A stretch of 64,000 bases of DNA from UBA5009 sp038043185 (GTDB lineage: Bacteria > Bdellovibrionota > Bdellovibrionia > Bdellovibrionales > Bdellovibrionaceae), in NCBI GenBank assembly GCA_038043185.1, contig JBBTCO010000010.1, positions 1-64,000 of the forward strand, in the 5' to 3' direction. The notes under the pieces were generated by a model. That model had not been told where the DNA came from. It saw only the letters and a program-made list of their open reading frames with translations, and made no database searches. Within the stretch, counting starts at the first letter, position 1. Every line of letters starts with the position of its first letter. Positions 25,617-33,921 of the stretch are shown here, in pieces. A program made the position numbers and the translations under genes.

Positions 25617-26942
25617 GTGTCTGCTATTGATAGTTTTTCTAAAAATTCGGATCTAAGACGACGCATACTTTTCACTTTGGGAATGTTAGCCATTTATCGA
25701 ATTGGTGTCCATGTTCCCACTCCCGGGGTAGATGGTGCAGCAGTGCTTTCATTTTTTGAAGCACAAAGCCGTGGAATTTTTGGATTGTTTAATACTTTCA
25801 GCGGCGGCGCACTTTCCCAGTTCAGTGTTTTTGCACTAGGAATTATGCCGTACATTTCGGCATCAATTATTTTTCAATTATTAACTTCTGCGGTTCCTTA
25901 CTTAGAAGCTTTGAAAAAAGAAGGCGAGTATGGTCGTCGAAAAATTACTCAGTATACACGCTACGCTACGGTTGGACTGGCTGTTATCCAAGGTATTGGA
26001 ATCAGTTCGTGGTTGTCGCATCAAAGTAGCCCTGATGGGAAATTGCTTGTTGTTTCAAGCGTAATTGGTTTTTTACCTTTTCAAGTAATGACGGTGATTA
26101 CTCTTACAGCTGGAACTTGTTTTATCATGTGGTTAGGAGAACAGATTACCGAACGAGGCATTGGGAATGGTTCTTCCTTGATCATTTTCACTGGGATTGC
26201 CTCATCAATTCCTTCCAGCGCTCAACAATTAATAGAATTAATTTCTCAAGGCGAAATGAAGTTTGCCGTAGCTCTGATTTTATTGGCCTTCATGATCTTA
26301 ACTGTTGCAGCCGTTATCTATATGGAAGTAGCACAGCGAAGAATTACCATTCAGTACTCTCAAAGAGGGCAAGCCGGAATGCAGTCGATGACGGCACCAA
26401 GCAGCCATCTTCCAATAAAGGTTAATTTCTCTGGAGTTATTCCACCTATTTTTGCAAGCTCTTTACTAATGTTCCCAGCAACGATTGCACAATTTTACCA
26501 AGTTCCTTGGTTGAAGGCTCTGCAAGATTCGCTGAATCCTTCGGGAACGATATTTAATATTTTATTTGTCAGTTTAATTATCTTTTTTGCATTCTTCTAT
26601 ACGGAAATTGTTTTTAATCCCAAAGATGTTGCTGAAAATTTAAAAAAATACGGCGGGTTTATTCCTGGCGTTCGCGCTGGCAACAGCACGTCCGATTATA
26701 TTCAGAAGGTTTTGGATCGCGTAAACGTGGCTGGATGTATTTATCTGAGTACTGTTTGCGTATTGCCTGGCATTTTATCTAATCAGTTTAATATTCCTTT
26801 TTATTTTGGCGGAACAAGTTTGCTTATTTTGGTGGGCGTGGCTTTAGATACGGCTCAACAAATTCAGTCACATATTCTGAGTCAAAAGTACGAAGGCTTT
26901 TTAACTAAGACTAAAATTAAGAGCCGGAGGGTTCAATTTTGA
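25617..26942 (+). CDS. secY: Preprotein translocase subunit SecY
   Basis: SecY is the pore-forming subunit of the Sec export channel. The protein has 441 residues and about ten transmembrane spans. It starts with GTG, 5 bases after AAGGA. Typical segments are HVPTPGVD, GLFNTFSGGALS and GIMPYISASIIFQLL. The C-terminal cytoplasmic loop GGFIPGVRAGNSTSDYI precedes spans 9-10. The stop overlaps the adk start by 4 bases. Confidence 0.98.
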   Translation: MSAIDSFSKNSDLRRRILFTLGMLAIYRIGVHVPTPGVDGAAVLSFFEAQSRGIFGLFNTFSGGALSQFSVFALGIMPYISASIIFQLLTSAVPYLEALKKEGEYGRRKITQYTRYATVGLAVIQGIGISSWLSHQSSPDGKLLVVSSVIGFLPFQVMTVITLTAGTCFIMWLGEQITERGIGNGSSLIIFTGIASSIPSSAQQLIELISQGEMKFAVALILLAFMILTVAAVIYMEVAQRRITIQYSQRGQAGMQSMTAPSSHLPIKVNFSGVIPPIFASSLLMFPATIAQFYQVPWLKALQDSLNPSGTIFNILFVSLIIFFAFFYTEIVFNPKDVAENLKKYGGFIPGVRAGNSTSDYIQKVLDRVNVAGCIYLSTVCVLPGILSNQFNIPFYFGGTSLLILVGVALDTAQQIQSHILSQKYEGFLTKTKIKSRRVQF

Positions 26943-27574
26943 ACATTATTCTTTTTGGAGCTCCTGGAGCAGGGAAGGGAACACAATCTTCATTGCTCAT
27001 TGAGAGAAAGAATATGTTTCAGATCAGCACAGGAGACTTGTTTAGATCGGCGATCAAGAACAAGACTGATCTGGGAAAACGAGCTCAAGAATTTATGCAT
27101 AGAGGGGAATTGGTACCTGACTCTATTGTGATTGGGATGGTTGAAGAGGTACTTCGAGGGCAAAATAAGAATTTTATCCTCGATGGGTTTCCACGAACGG
27201 TGGCCCAAGCTGAAGCTTTGGATTTGTTGACTTCGAAGTTGAATATAAAAATCGAAAAATCGATTTTTATTCATGTTCCAAAAACGGAACTTCTTGGACG
27301 TCTGACAGGTCGTAGAGTGTGTAAAAATTGCGGGGCGGTATATCACTTGATATCTAAACCCACTCGCAAAGCTGGGATTTGTGATGCTTGTGGTGGTGAG
27401 GTTGTACAAAGACCTGATGATCAAGAAAGTGTCATAGAGACAAGGTTAAAAGCTTATGAGGACTATACGAGCCCTCTTAAGGAATATTATAGGAAGTTAG
27501 GAAAGTATTTTGAGGTCGATGGGAATAAATCTTCGGAGGAAGTTTATAAGAATGTAGAGTCTCTTTTAAAATAG
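26939..27574 (+). CDS. adk: Adenylate kinase with zinc-type LID
   Basis: The enzyme interconverts ATP, ADP and AMP. It has 211 residues with the P-loop GAPGAGKGT at 7-15, the AMP-site segment STGDLFR and the DGFPRT motif near 82-87. Four cysteines (128, 131, 148, 151) in the LID match the zinc-binding form seen in Gram-positive and some other bacteria. It starts with TTG within the secY stop (TTGA). AGCCGGAGGG lies upstream as the ribosome site. map and infA, which often follow, are absent. Confidence 0.96.
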   Translation: MNIILFGAPGAGKGTQSSLLIERKNMFQISTGDLFRSAIKNKTDLGKRAQEFMHRGELVPDSIVIGMVEEVLRGQNKNFILDGFPRTVAQAEALDLLTSKLNIKIEKSIFIHVPKTELLGRLTGRRVCKNCGAVYHLISKPTRKAGICDACGGEVVQRPDDQESVIETRLKAYEDYTSPLKEYYRKLGKYFEVDGNKSSEEVYKNVESLLK

Positions 27575-27648
27575 ATTTGACTATCTTGTGGACATGATCA
27601 TTTTGAAGTGTTAATTTTCCGGACCGCATTTGTAAAATAGGGTGCATT

Positions 27649-27762
27649 ATGAAAGTACGACCATCAGTAAAAAAAATTTGCAACAAGTGCAAAGTCATTA
27701 AACGCAAAGGTGTTATCAGGGTTATTTGCGAAAATCCTAAGCACAAGCAAAGGCAGGGCTAG
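27649..27762 (+). CDS. rpmJ: 50S ribosomal protein L36
   Basis: This 37-residue protein begins MKVRPSVKKICNKCKVI and ends in KHKQRQG. Cys11, Cys14, Cys27 and His32 form the zinc-binding set, so it is the zinc-type L36. It stands in the normal place between secY/adk and rpsM. A possible promoter (TTGTGG at 27586, TGTTAA at 27609, spacing 17) lies in the 74-base gap after adk, but it is weak. rpsM follows after 2 bases. Confidence 0.96.
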   Translation: MKVRPSVKKICNKCKVIKRKGVIRVICENPKHKQRQG

Positions 27763-27764
27763 TT

Positions 27765-28139
27765 ATGGCACGTTTGTTAGGAGTCGATCTTCCTCGAAAT
27801 AAACGAGTGGAAATTGCTTTAACTTATATATTTGGAATTGGACGACCTCGCGCCAAAAAAATCTGTGAAATAGCGCAAATTCCAGCAACTCTTCGTACTG
27901 AAGGTTTGACGGATGAACATATTGCAAATATTCGAGCTTACATTGAACAACATTTCAAAGTTGAAGGAGATCTTCGACGTGATGTTGGTTTATCGATTAA
28001 ACGATTGATGGATTTGAACTGTTATCGCGGCACTCGACACAGAAAAGGTTTACCTGTTCGTGGTCAAAATACGCGTTCAAATGCACGCACAAGAAAAGGC
28101 CCTAAGAAAACTGTCGCTAATAAGAAAAAAGCTGTTTAA
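27765..28139 (+). CDS. rpsM: 30S ribosomal protein S13
   Basis: S13 bridges the subunits in the 30S head. The protein has 124 residues. It begins MARLLGVDLPRNKRVEIALTY. The C-terminal GTRHRKGLPVRGQNTRSNARTRKGP is diagnostic and ends in a lysine-rich tail. Confidence 0.97.
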   Translation: MARLLGVDLPRNKRVEIALTYIFGIGRPRAKKICEIAQIPATLRTEGLTDEHIANIRAYIEQHFKVEGDLRRDVGLSIKRLMDLNCYRGTRHRKGLPVRGQNTRSNARTRKGPKKTVANKKKAV

Positions 28140-28158
28140 TTCTAGGAGTTAATGTTTC

Positions 28159-28581
28159 ATGAGTACTGAAAATAAAGCCGCAGCATCGGCACAAACTAAG
28201 GCTGGTTCTCCAGCAAAGAAAAAAATTAAAAGAAACGTGCCTCAAGGCTATTGTTTCATTCAAGCTGGATTTGGCAATGTGATTATAACGATGACAGATC
28301 CAAATGGCGACACAGTCGCTTGGAGTTCCGCAGGACACCTAGGTTTTAAAGGAAGTCGCAAGGGCACTCCATTTGCGGCGCAAGTTGCTGCTGAAGATGC
28401 AGCAAAAAAGGCAATGGAAGCTGGCATGAAATCAGTTGATGTGCTACTTAAGGGGCCTGGTGCTGGACGTGAACCTGCCATACGTGCATTGGCAGCAACA
28501 GGAATGCGAATTTTATCTTTAAAAGATATAACTCCAGTTCCTCATAATGGTTGCCGACCACCCAAACGTCGTCGAATTTAA
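28159..28581 (+). CDS. rpsK: 30S ribosomal protein S11
   Basis: S11 lies on the platform of the 30S subunit near the E site. The protein has 140 residues, about ten more than in E. coli, because of an Ala/Lys-rich N-terminal extension (ENKAAASAQTKAG). The core AGHLGFKGSRKGTPFAAQ and the end HNGCRPPKRRRI are typical. Confidence 0.96.
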   Translation: MSTENKAAASAQTKAGSPAKKKIKRNVPQGYCFIQAGFGNVIITMTDPNGDTVAWSSAGHLGFKGSRKGTPFAAQVAAEDAAKKAMEAGMKSVDVLLKGPGAGREPAIRALAATGMRILSLKDITPVPHNGCRPPKRRRI

Positions 28582-28598
28582 GAATACAGGAGAATAAA

Positions 28599-29225
28599 GT
28601 GAGCTGCGTGAACGACAGTGTTTGTAAATTGTGCCGAAGAGAAAATATCAAATTATTCCTTAAGGGAGATCGTTGTTATTCCGATAAATGTTCGTTTGAT
28701 CGACGACCTTACCCGCCAGGACAACATGGTCAATCTCGATTGAAATTTTCTGAATTTGCACTTCAATTACGTGAAAAACAAAAAACAAAACGTTGGTATG
28801 GATTATCTGAAAAACAATTCCGTCGTTATTTCAAAGAAGCCAGTGCTTCAAAAGAACTAACTGGAACGGCTTTGCTTAAATTTTTAGAAATGCGATTAGA
28901 TAATGTCGTTTACTCTTTAGGTTATGGAGCTTCACGACGTGAAGCTCGTCAACTTGTGAGACATAACCATATTCTTATCAATGGAAAACGTGCAAATATT
29001 CCAAGTATTCTTGTGAATAAAGGCGATGTTATTCAAGTTGATGAAAAAAGTAAAAATCAAACCCGTATTCAGGCTGCTGTACAGTCTGTTGCGCGACGTT
29101 CAGTGCCAGCTTGGCTTGAAGCGGATCATGGCAAGTTTTCAGGAACTGTTAAGGATCTGCCAACTCGTGCTGAAGTGACCGTGCCTTCTGAAGAAAATAT
29201 GATTGTTGAATACTATTCAAGATAA
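28599..29225 (+). CDS. rpsD: 30S ribosomal protein S4 (zinc-binding type)
   Basis: S4 nucleates 30S assembly and represses the alpha operon in E. coli. The start chosen is GTG at 28599, 6 bases after AGGAG, giving 208 residues. A longer frame from 28551 would overlap rpsK. The N-terminus has VCKLCRREN and RCYSDKCSF, the four cysteines of the zinc form. The S4 RNA-binding domain lies near residues 94-155 (RLDNVVYSLGYGASRREARQLV). Confidence 0.95.
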   Translation: MSCVNDSVCKLCRRENIKLFLKGDRCYSDKCSFDRRPYPPGQHGQSRLKFSEFALQLREKQKTKRWYGLSEKQFRRYFKEASASKELTGTALLKFLEMRLDNVVYSLGYGASRREARQLVRHNHILINGKRANIPSILVNKGDVIQVDEKSKNQTRIQAAVQSVARRSVPAWLEADHGKFSGTVKDLPTRAEVTVPSEENMIVEYYSR

Positions 29226-29245
29226 GCGTCAGGGAGACAGAAATT

Positions 29246-30274
29246 ATGCAAGAGCACTATTATAAATTTTGGAGAGAGATGATCAAACCTAAAGGTTTTG
29301 AAGTTGATCGTGAATCTCTTCGTACTGATTACGCGCGTTTTATTGTACGTCCTCTTGAAAGAGGATTCGGCGTAACTTTAGGAAACTCACTTCGACGCAT
29401 TCTATTGAGCTCAATGATGGGTTCGGCAGTATCTGCGGTGAAGTTCGAAGGCGTACTTCACGAGTTCACAACTATTCCTGATGTTCTTGAGGATGTTACG
29501 GATATTATCCTGAATTTGAAGGAAGTGCGTTTCCGTCAATTCACGCCTGATACTTTGACTCTTAAGATTTCAAAAAAAGGTCCTGGCAAACTGACTGCTG
29601 CAGACATTCAAACAAGCGATAAGATCGAAGTTTTGAATAAAGAGCAGCACATAGCAACCTTGGGCGCGAACGCTAATTTCAACGCTGAAATTATCATCAG
29701 TTACGGCCGTGGCTATGTGCCAACTGAAAATCGCGAAGAAGAGATGCCTGTTGGATTTATTCCCGTAGACGCTTTGTACAGCCCAATTCGAAAAGTTAAT
29801 TACAATGTTTCAAATGCTCGTGTTGGTCAAAGAACTGACTATGATGCTTTAGCTTTAGAAATTTGGACTGATGGATCTTTGAAGCCAGAAGAATCTGTGG
29901 CATTGGCTTCAAAAATCATGAAAGAACAACTTCAGATTTTTATGACTTTTGATGAAACAATGGAGCCAGCTGAAGAGAAAAAAGACTCTTCATCTCCTCA
30001 ATTGAACGATAATTTATTTCGTTCAGTTGATGATCTTGAGCTTTCAGTTCGATCTGCAAACTGTTTAAAAAATGCCAACATCAGATACATTGGCGAATTG
30101 GTTGTAAGATCAGAAGCCGAGATGTTGAAAACTAAGAATTTTGGTAGAAAATCATTAAATGAAATTAAAGAAATCTTGTCAGAGATGGGTCTGGGCCTTG
30201 GAATGAAAATCGATGGCTGGCCACCTGTAGGATGGGATCCTAATAATCCTCCTCAAAAACGAGAACAACAGTAA
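29246..30274 (+). CDS. rpoA: DNA-directed RNA polymerase subunit alpha
   Basis: Alpha scaffolds polymerase assembly and its C-terminal domain contacts promoter UP elements and activators. The protein has 342 residues. The N-terminal domain contains RPLERGFGVTLGNSLRRILLSS. The C-terminal domain starts near residue 262 (DDLELSVRSANCLKNANI) and contains the helix-hairpin-helix NFGRKSLNEIKEIL. The start follows AGGGAGA. Confidence 0.98.
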   Translation: MQEHYYKFWREMIKPKGFEVDRESLRTDYARFIVRPLERGFGVTLGNSLRRILLSSMMGSAVSAVKFEGVLHEFTTIPDVLEDVTDIILNLKEVRFRQFTPDTLTLKISKKGPGKLTAADIQTSDKIEVLNKEQHIATLGANANFNAEIIISYGRGYVPTENREEEMPVGFIPVDALYSPIRKVNYNVSNARVGQRTDYDALALEIWTDGSLKPEESVALASKIMKEQLQIFMTFDETMEPAEEKKDSSSPQLNDNLFRSVDDLELSVRSANCLKNANIRYIGELVVRSEAEMLKTKNFGRKSLNEIKEILSEMGLGLGMKIDGWPPVGWDPNNPPQKREQQ

Positions 30275-30286
30275 GCGGAGTTTGTC

Positions 30287-30820
30287 ATGAGTGCTCATAG
30301 AAGAAGAATACAACATTTCTCACGTGCAAGTGGACCAAGAAGAGCTTTGGTTCGTGGATTGGTCATTTCTTTGATCGAGCACGGTCGAATTACCACGACA
30401 GTTCAGAAGGCGAAAGAAATTCGTCGTCACGCTGAGAAACTAGTAACTCTGGGGAAAGATGGCGATACGGCTACGCGAAGATTGCTTTTGTCACGATATC
30501 CAAATCCAAAAGCCATTGATTCAGTAATTAAAGATATTTCACCTCGATTTAAAACTCGACCAGGTGGCTATACTCGAATTATTAAAATTGGTCGCCGACC
30601 AGGCGATACAGCGGAAATGGCTTTCCTCGAGTTTGTTGATTACGATTTCAATGCCAAAGGTAAGACTGCGAAGTCTGACAAAAAAGGCGAGAAAAAAGAA
30701 GATAAGACTGCAAAAAAAGAAGCTACAGTTGCTCGAAGACTTAAAATGAGACAGTTGGCGGCTAAGAAAAAATCTGTGAAACAGATGCAGAAACAATCTA
30801 GAGTCGAATCCAGATCATAA
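30287..30820 (+). CDS. rplQ: 50S ribosomal protein L17 with basic C-terminal tail
   Basis: L17 lies near the tunnel exit. The protein has 177 residues, well above the usual 115-130. The family core (MSAHRRRIQHFSRASGPRRALVR to EMAFLEFVDYDF) occupies about residues 1-122. A 55-residue Lys/Glu-rich tail follows, rich in KKGEKKEDKTAKKEA-type sequence, probably disordered and RNA-binding. It ends the S10-spc-alpha run, and a strong terminator follows. Confidence 0.95.
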   Translation: MSAHRRRIQHFSRASGPRRALVRGLVISLIEHGRITTTVQKAKEIRRHAEKLVTLGKDGDTATRRLLLSRYPNPKAIDSVIKDISPRFKTRPGGYTRIIKIGRRPGDTAEMAFLEFVDYDFNAKGKTAKSDKKGEKKEDKTAKKEATVARRLKMRQLAAKKKSVKQMQKQSRVESRS

Positions 30821-30848
30821 TTTATTTATAATAAACGAGAAATTGAAT

Positions 30849-30882
30849 AAAAAGACTCATCCTATTGAGTCTTTTTGTTTTT
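30849..30882 (+). terminator. Terminator after rplQ
   Basis: AAAAAGACTCA (30849-30859) pairs perfectly with TGAGTCTTTTT (30866-30876) over 11 bp with a 6-base loop, and TTTTTGTTTTT follows. The A-rich left side could also let it work leftward. Confidence 0.95.
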
Positions 30883-30892
30883 CAGGCATAAT
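30865..30892 (+). promoter_or_regulatory. Candidate promoter of the thioredoxin-like gene, overlapping the rplQ terminator
   Basis: TTGAGT (30865-30870) and CATAAT (30887-30892) are spaced by 16 bases. The -35 lies in the right arm of the rplQ terminator hairpin. A start of transcription about 7 bases after the -10 would fall on the ATG at 30899, predicting an mRNA without a leader. Confidence 0.45.
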
Positions 30893-30898
30893 TTTAGA

Positions 30899-31462
30899 AT
30901 GAAATCACATCTTAAAGCATCGGCTGTCGTAGCTATTTTTATTCTAGTTTTTCTTGGTCTGTATTCATATTTGTCGGGTCGACCGGTCGCAAGCAGTTCC
31001 CATATAGAAGCCGTACAACAGATGGAAAAAAATGGAGTGCCAACTTTTTCTACCCAAACAATTGAGGGAGAAAAAATTGAGTTATCAGCAAAACCAGGGA
31101 AGTTAGTTATTGTTAATTTTTGGGCGTCCTGGTGCGGTCCCTGCATCGAAGAAATTCCGTCACTGGTGAAATTGGCCGAGCATTTTAAAGATAGAATCGA
31201 GATTTTGGCAATTTCCAATGATGAAAAAATAGAAGATATTCAAGTTTTTATGAAGTCATTTTCTAAACTTAAGGCAGCAAACATTAAAATAATCTGGGAT
31301 CAGAATCGAAATATTGCCGACTCATTTAAAGTCCAAAGATTGCCCGAATCTTTTATTGTGAGGACTAGCGGGAAGCTGGAGAAAAAAATCATCGGCTCGA
31401 TTGGCTGGTATACGCCGCAATCAATTGAATACATTGAGTCTGTGTTGAAGAGGGTTGATTAG
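30899..31462 (+). CDS. Membrane-anchored thioredoxin-like protein (TlpA/ResA type)
   Basis: This is an extracytoplasmic thiol-disulphide oxidoreductase candidate. The chosen ATG gives 187 residues. An N-terminal hydrophobic segment (about residues 8-25) anchors it, followed by a redoxin domain with the active site WCGPC (Cys79 and Cys82) and a cis-Pro in QRLPESF. The family commonly reduces apocytochromes or periplasmic disulphides, and no cytochrome genes are adjacent. There is no ribosome site before the ATG. An upstream TTG lies inside the terminator and is rejected. Confidence 0.85.
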   Translation: MKSHLKASAVVAIFILVFLGLYSYLSGRPVASSSHIEAVQQMEKNGVPTFSTQTIEGEKIELSAKPGKLVIVNFWASWCGPCIEEIPSLVKLAEHFKDRIEILAISNDEKIEDIQVFMKSFSKLKAANIKIIWDQNRNIADSFKVQRLPESFIVRTSGKLEKKIIGSIGWYTPQSIEYIESVLKRVD

Positions 31463-31474
31463 ATCCTCTAAGAA

Positions 31475-31819
31475 TTAGGGTTTTTCAGTTATCTTAAGAT
31501 CAATTTGGTATTCCGTAGGCCCATCATGCCCAATCGGAGTTTGGTCTTGAATGACTTTTAAAGAACCATACTTCGGCACACATTCACAAATTCTGCCAAG
31601 CTTAAAGTTGTATTCTGTAATATCTAGCCCGCCGGGTTTTATTATTGTGCTGGTAAAATCAAGTACTGATAGATTTTGTGCGTGGATATCTTGTGCCAAA
31701 GATGGATTATGAATAAAGATATTTGCAATATTTCTTGCATCTTTTTTAGATTGAGGTTCATCAGCAAATCCAGCTAGCGAAGCGGATAATATCATTAGTG
31801 TGGCTAATATGATCTTCAT
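31475..31819 (-). CDS. Small exported protein of unknown function
   Basis: I do not recognise this 114-residue protein. It has a clear signal peptide (MKIILATLMILSASLAGFA, probable cut before DEPQ). The mature part is about 95 residues and holds a CEC pair near the middle of its second half. It could be soluble in the periplasm or secreted. It lies downstream of the TIGR03545-like gene on the same strand with an 81-base gap, and converges with the thioredoxin-like gene. Confidence 0.65.
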   Translation of the reverse strand: MKIILATLMILSASLAGFADEPQSKKDARNIANIFIHNPSLAQDIHAQNLSVLDFTSTIIKPGGLDITEYNFKLGRICECVPKYGSLKVIQDQTPIGHDGPTEYQIDLKITEKP

Positions 31820-31900
31820 AAATTGGCTCCTATTCGTTAAAGATTCAAGACTCTTGTAGCAAATCGGCCAACTAAAGCAAGTGCTTGTTTGAAAGAAGAA

Positions 31901-33880
31901 TTATAAACCAAATTTCTTTTTCAAATCGTCGACGGCTTTTTTGCCTTCTTCTTCAAGCTTTTTCTTTCCTTGGTTTTCGGCATCTTTTTTGGCTTGATCC
32001 GTTTTAGATTCGGCGGCCTTTTTCTGAGCTTCCGCTTGATCTTGAACTTTTTTAAGTTCTTTTTCTACCTGAGATTTGAGTTGGTTTATTTGACCTTCTA
32101 TTTTTTCTTTATGCTGAGCAATTTCCTTTTGAACATACTGCTCGATTTTCTTTCGGGCTTCATCGATCTTTAGTTGAATTTGTTTTTGAAAACCTTTTTG
32201 CAGTTCAGAACCAAGATTGGACTCAATATCAAAATTAATATGTGGAAGAAGGCCGTTGGCCTCGGCCACCAAACTGACCTGAGGAATACCGGCAAAAACA
32301 TTCTTCAATATTGAATCGGCGACGGCATCTTTCGAAGACACATCGTAGTCGATATTTTTAAATTGATTATCAAGCTTCATTTTTAAATCTTTATAGGCCT
32401 CGAGATGGGCATTTACCAACAATGAGCCCTGAGCTTTTTTAAAACCAATTTTTACATCAGGAGATTGGACAAATTCCTTTTCGGCAAGTGGGTAGGAACC
32501 CACTTTGAAAGTCAGATCTGCCTTGCTGACCGAGGTGGTATTGTTCAAGACAATTTTTAAATCTGTACCGCGAATATTTTGAGGTGGGAAATCACCGGCG
32601 ATATCGATAACAGTGGGCTTCCCAGTAAGAACTTGATTCGAAGTGATGTCAGTGATTTGTCCCTTGATGTCTCCAGAATAGGGTGAAGCTCCTGCTTGCG
32701 AGCTTATCGAAGTTTTTTTCAACCAAAATAAGGGATAAGAATTGGGCCGACCAAACTCATAAGTCACGCCTTTGCTTCGAGGACGAGGTTGGATCGCTAT
32801 CTCGGGCTCTTCATTGCTGCCGTCCTTTTTCTTAATTAGATTAGGTGGCGCATATTTTTCATACATGGCTTTATACTTATTAACCTTTTCCATATAAGGT
32901 GCCAGGTACTTTTTAAAAACAGACATGCTAATTGATTTGGCATCAATTTTTGGAATCTTAAAGTGTTTTTCAAGATCTTTAATGTCTGCTTTGATTTGTG
33001 CATCAAGGTCTTTGAGCCCATCCTGTGCGCCTTTAAGATCAGTGTTGAAATCACTATTTGCAGTCTGAACAACTTTGAGTTTGGCATCCCCTTCCTTAAG
33101 GATGGAATCAATTTCTTTCAAAGAATCTTGCAGTTCTTGAGGTGACTTAAAATTACTTGTTTTCACTTTACCAAGGCGATCACCTAACATCTGGAAGTCT
33201 TTGCCTTGCGGAAGTTGTTTAATTCGCTCTTGCCATGCGGTTTGCTTTTTTTGGAAATCCGCTTCAAGTGCTTTAGCTTTTTCTTTAGAAATAAGGCTTT
33301 GATTTAATTTCTCGAGTTGCATATCCGACGAAGAACCACCGAGCATGGCAACAATATCACCCAAAACATTGTCTTCACCTTTTTTTTCAATTTGGTTTAG
33401 TGCCAAGCCTTTGACTTTTTCAGCCTCCTTCGACATGGCGGAGTCTTTTTCAGGAGTAACGGGTTCTGGAGGTTTAACTTTGCCAGGAGTTTTTCTGATT
33501 TTATTGAATTCGATTTGCTCAACTGCAACCTCGTTAACAACAATTTTTGCTCTTAAAAGAGCGTCCCATAACATCGAGAAACGAATATCACCTATGCTGA
33601 TGGAATTCTGTTTAGGTTGATCGGCATCAGTAATATTGACTCCTTGAATGCGCAAGGAAGCCTTAAAAAAACTTGTTTCGAGTTTTTCCACGTCGACTTC
33701 GGCGCCGACCACTTGATAGCCAACCCATTCCATAGTTTTTCTGAGGTGAAGATCAAAAAGAAAATGAAAATAAAGGACCATGACCAAAACGATGATGGTG
33801 ACTGGGACAATGGCTTCCCAACGGATGGGACCTTTTGGTTTCTTGATTTTTTTTGGCTTGTTTTCAGTTTCATTTTTCAA
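31901..33880 (-). CDS. TIGR03545-like envelope protein
   Basis: This 659-residue protein has a cytoplasmic basic N-terminus (KPKKIKKPKGPIRWEA), one transmembrane span (about residues 24-46) and a long periplasmic part. A middle region resembles AsmA-like beta structure (for example GQITDITSNQVLTGKPTVIDIAGDFPPQ). Two coiled-coil stretches are evident, and the last 100 residues are almost purely Lys/Glu/Gln helical. I recall this as the uncharacterised TIGR03545 family, restricted to outer-membrane bacteria and paired with TIGR03546. The partner lies 41 bases upstream. The assignment is from memory of the family and needs a profile search. Confidence 0.7.
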   Translation of the reverse strand: MKNETENKPKKIKKPKGPIRWEAIVPVTIIVLVMVLYFHFLFDLHLRKTMEWVGYQVVGAEVDVEKLETSFFKASLRIQGVNITDADQPKQNSISIGDIRFSMLWDALLRAKIVVNEVAVEQIEFNKIRKTPGKVKPPEPVTPEKDSAMSKEAEKVKGLALNQIEKKGEDNVLGDIVAMLGGSSSDMQLEKLNQSLISKEKAKALEADFQKKQTAWQERIKQLPQGKDFQMLGDRLGKVKTSNFKSPQELQDSLKEIDSILKEGDAKLKVVQTANSDFNTDLKGAQDGLKDLDAQIKADIKDLEKHFKIPKIDAKSISMSVFKKYLAPYMEKVNKYKAMYEKYAPPNLIKKKDGSNEEPEIAIQPRPRSKGVTYEFGRPNSYPLFWLKKTSISSQAGASPYSGDIKGQITDITSNQVLTGKPTVIDIAGDFPPQNIRGTDLKIVLNNTTSVSKADLTFKVGSYPLAEKEFVQSPDVKIGFKKAQGSLLVNAHLEAYKDLKMKLDNQFKNIDYDVSSKDAVADSILKNVFAGIPQVSLVAEANGLLPHINFDIESNLGSELQKGFQKQIQLKIDEARKKIEQYVQKEIAQHKEKIEGQINQLKSQVEKELKKVQDQAEAQKKAAESKTDQAKKDAENQGKKKLEEEGKKAVDDLKKKFGL

Positions 33881-33921
33881 GGTGAAGTCCTTTTTCGTGG
33901 TTGTGATGAGAGAAGAGGTGT

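Noticed and set aside
28551..28598. Longer start for rpsD
   Set aside because: It reads out of frame over the rpsK end and adds residues not found in S4. GTG at 28599 is 6 bases after AGGAG.
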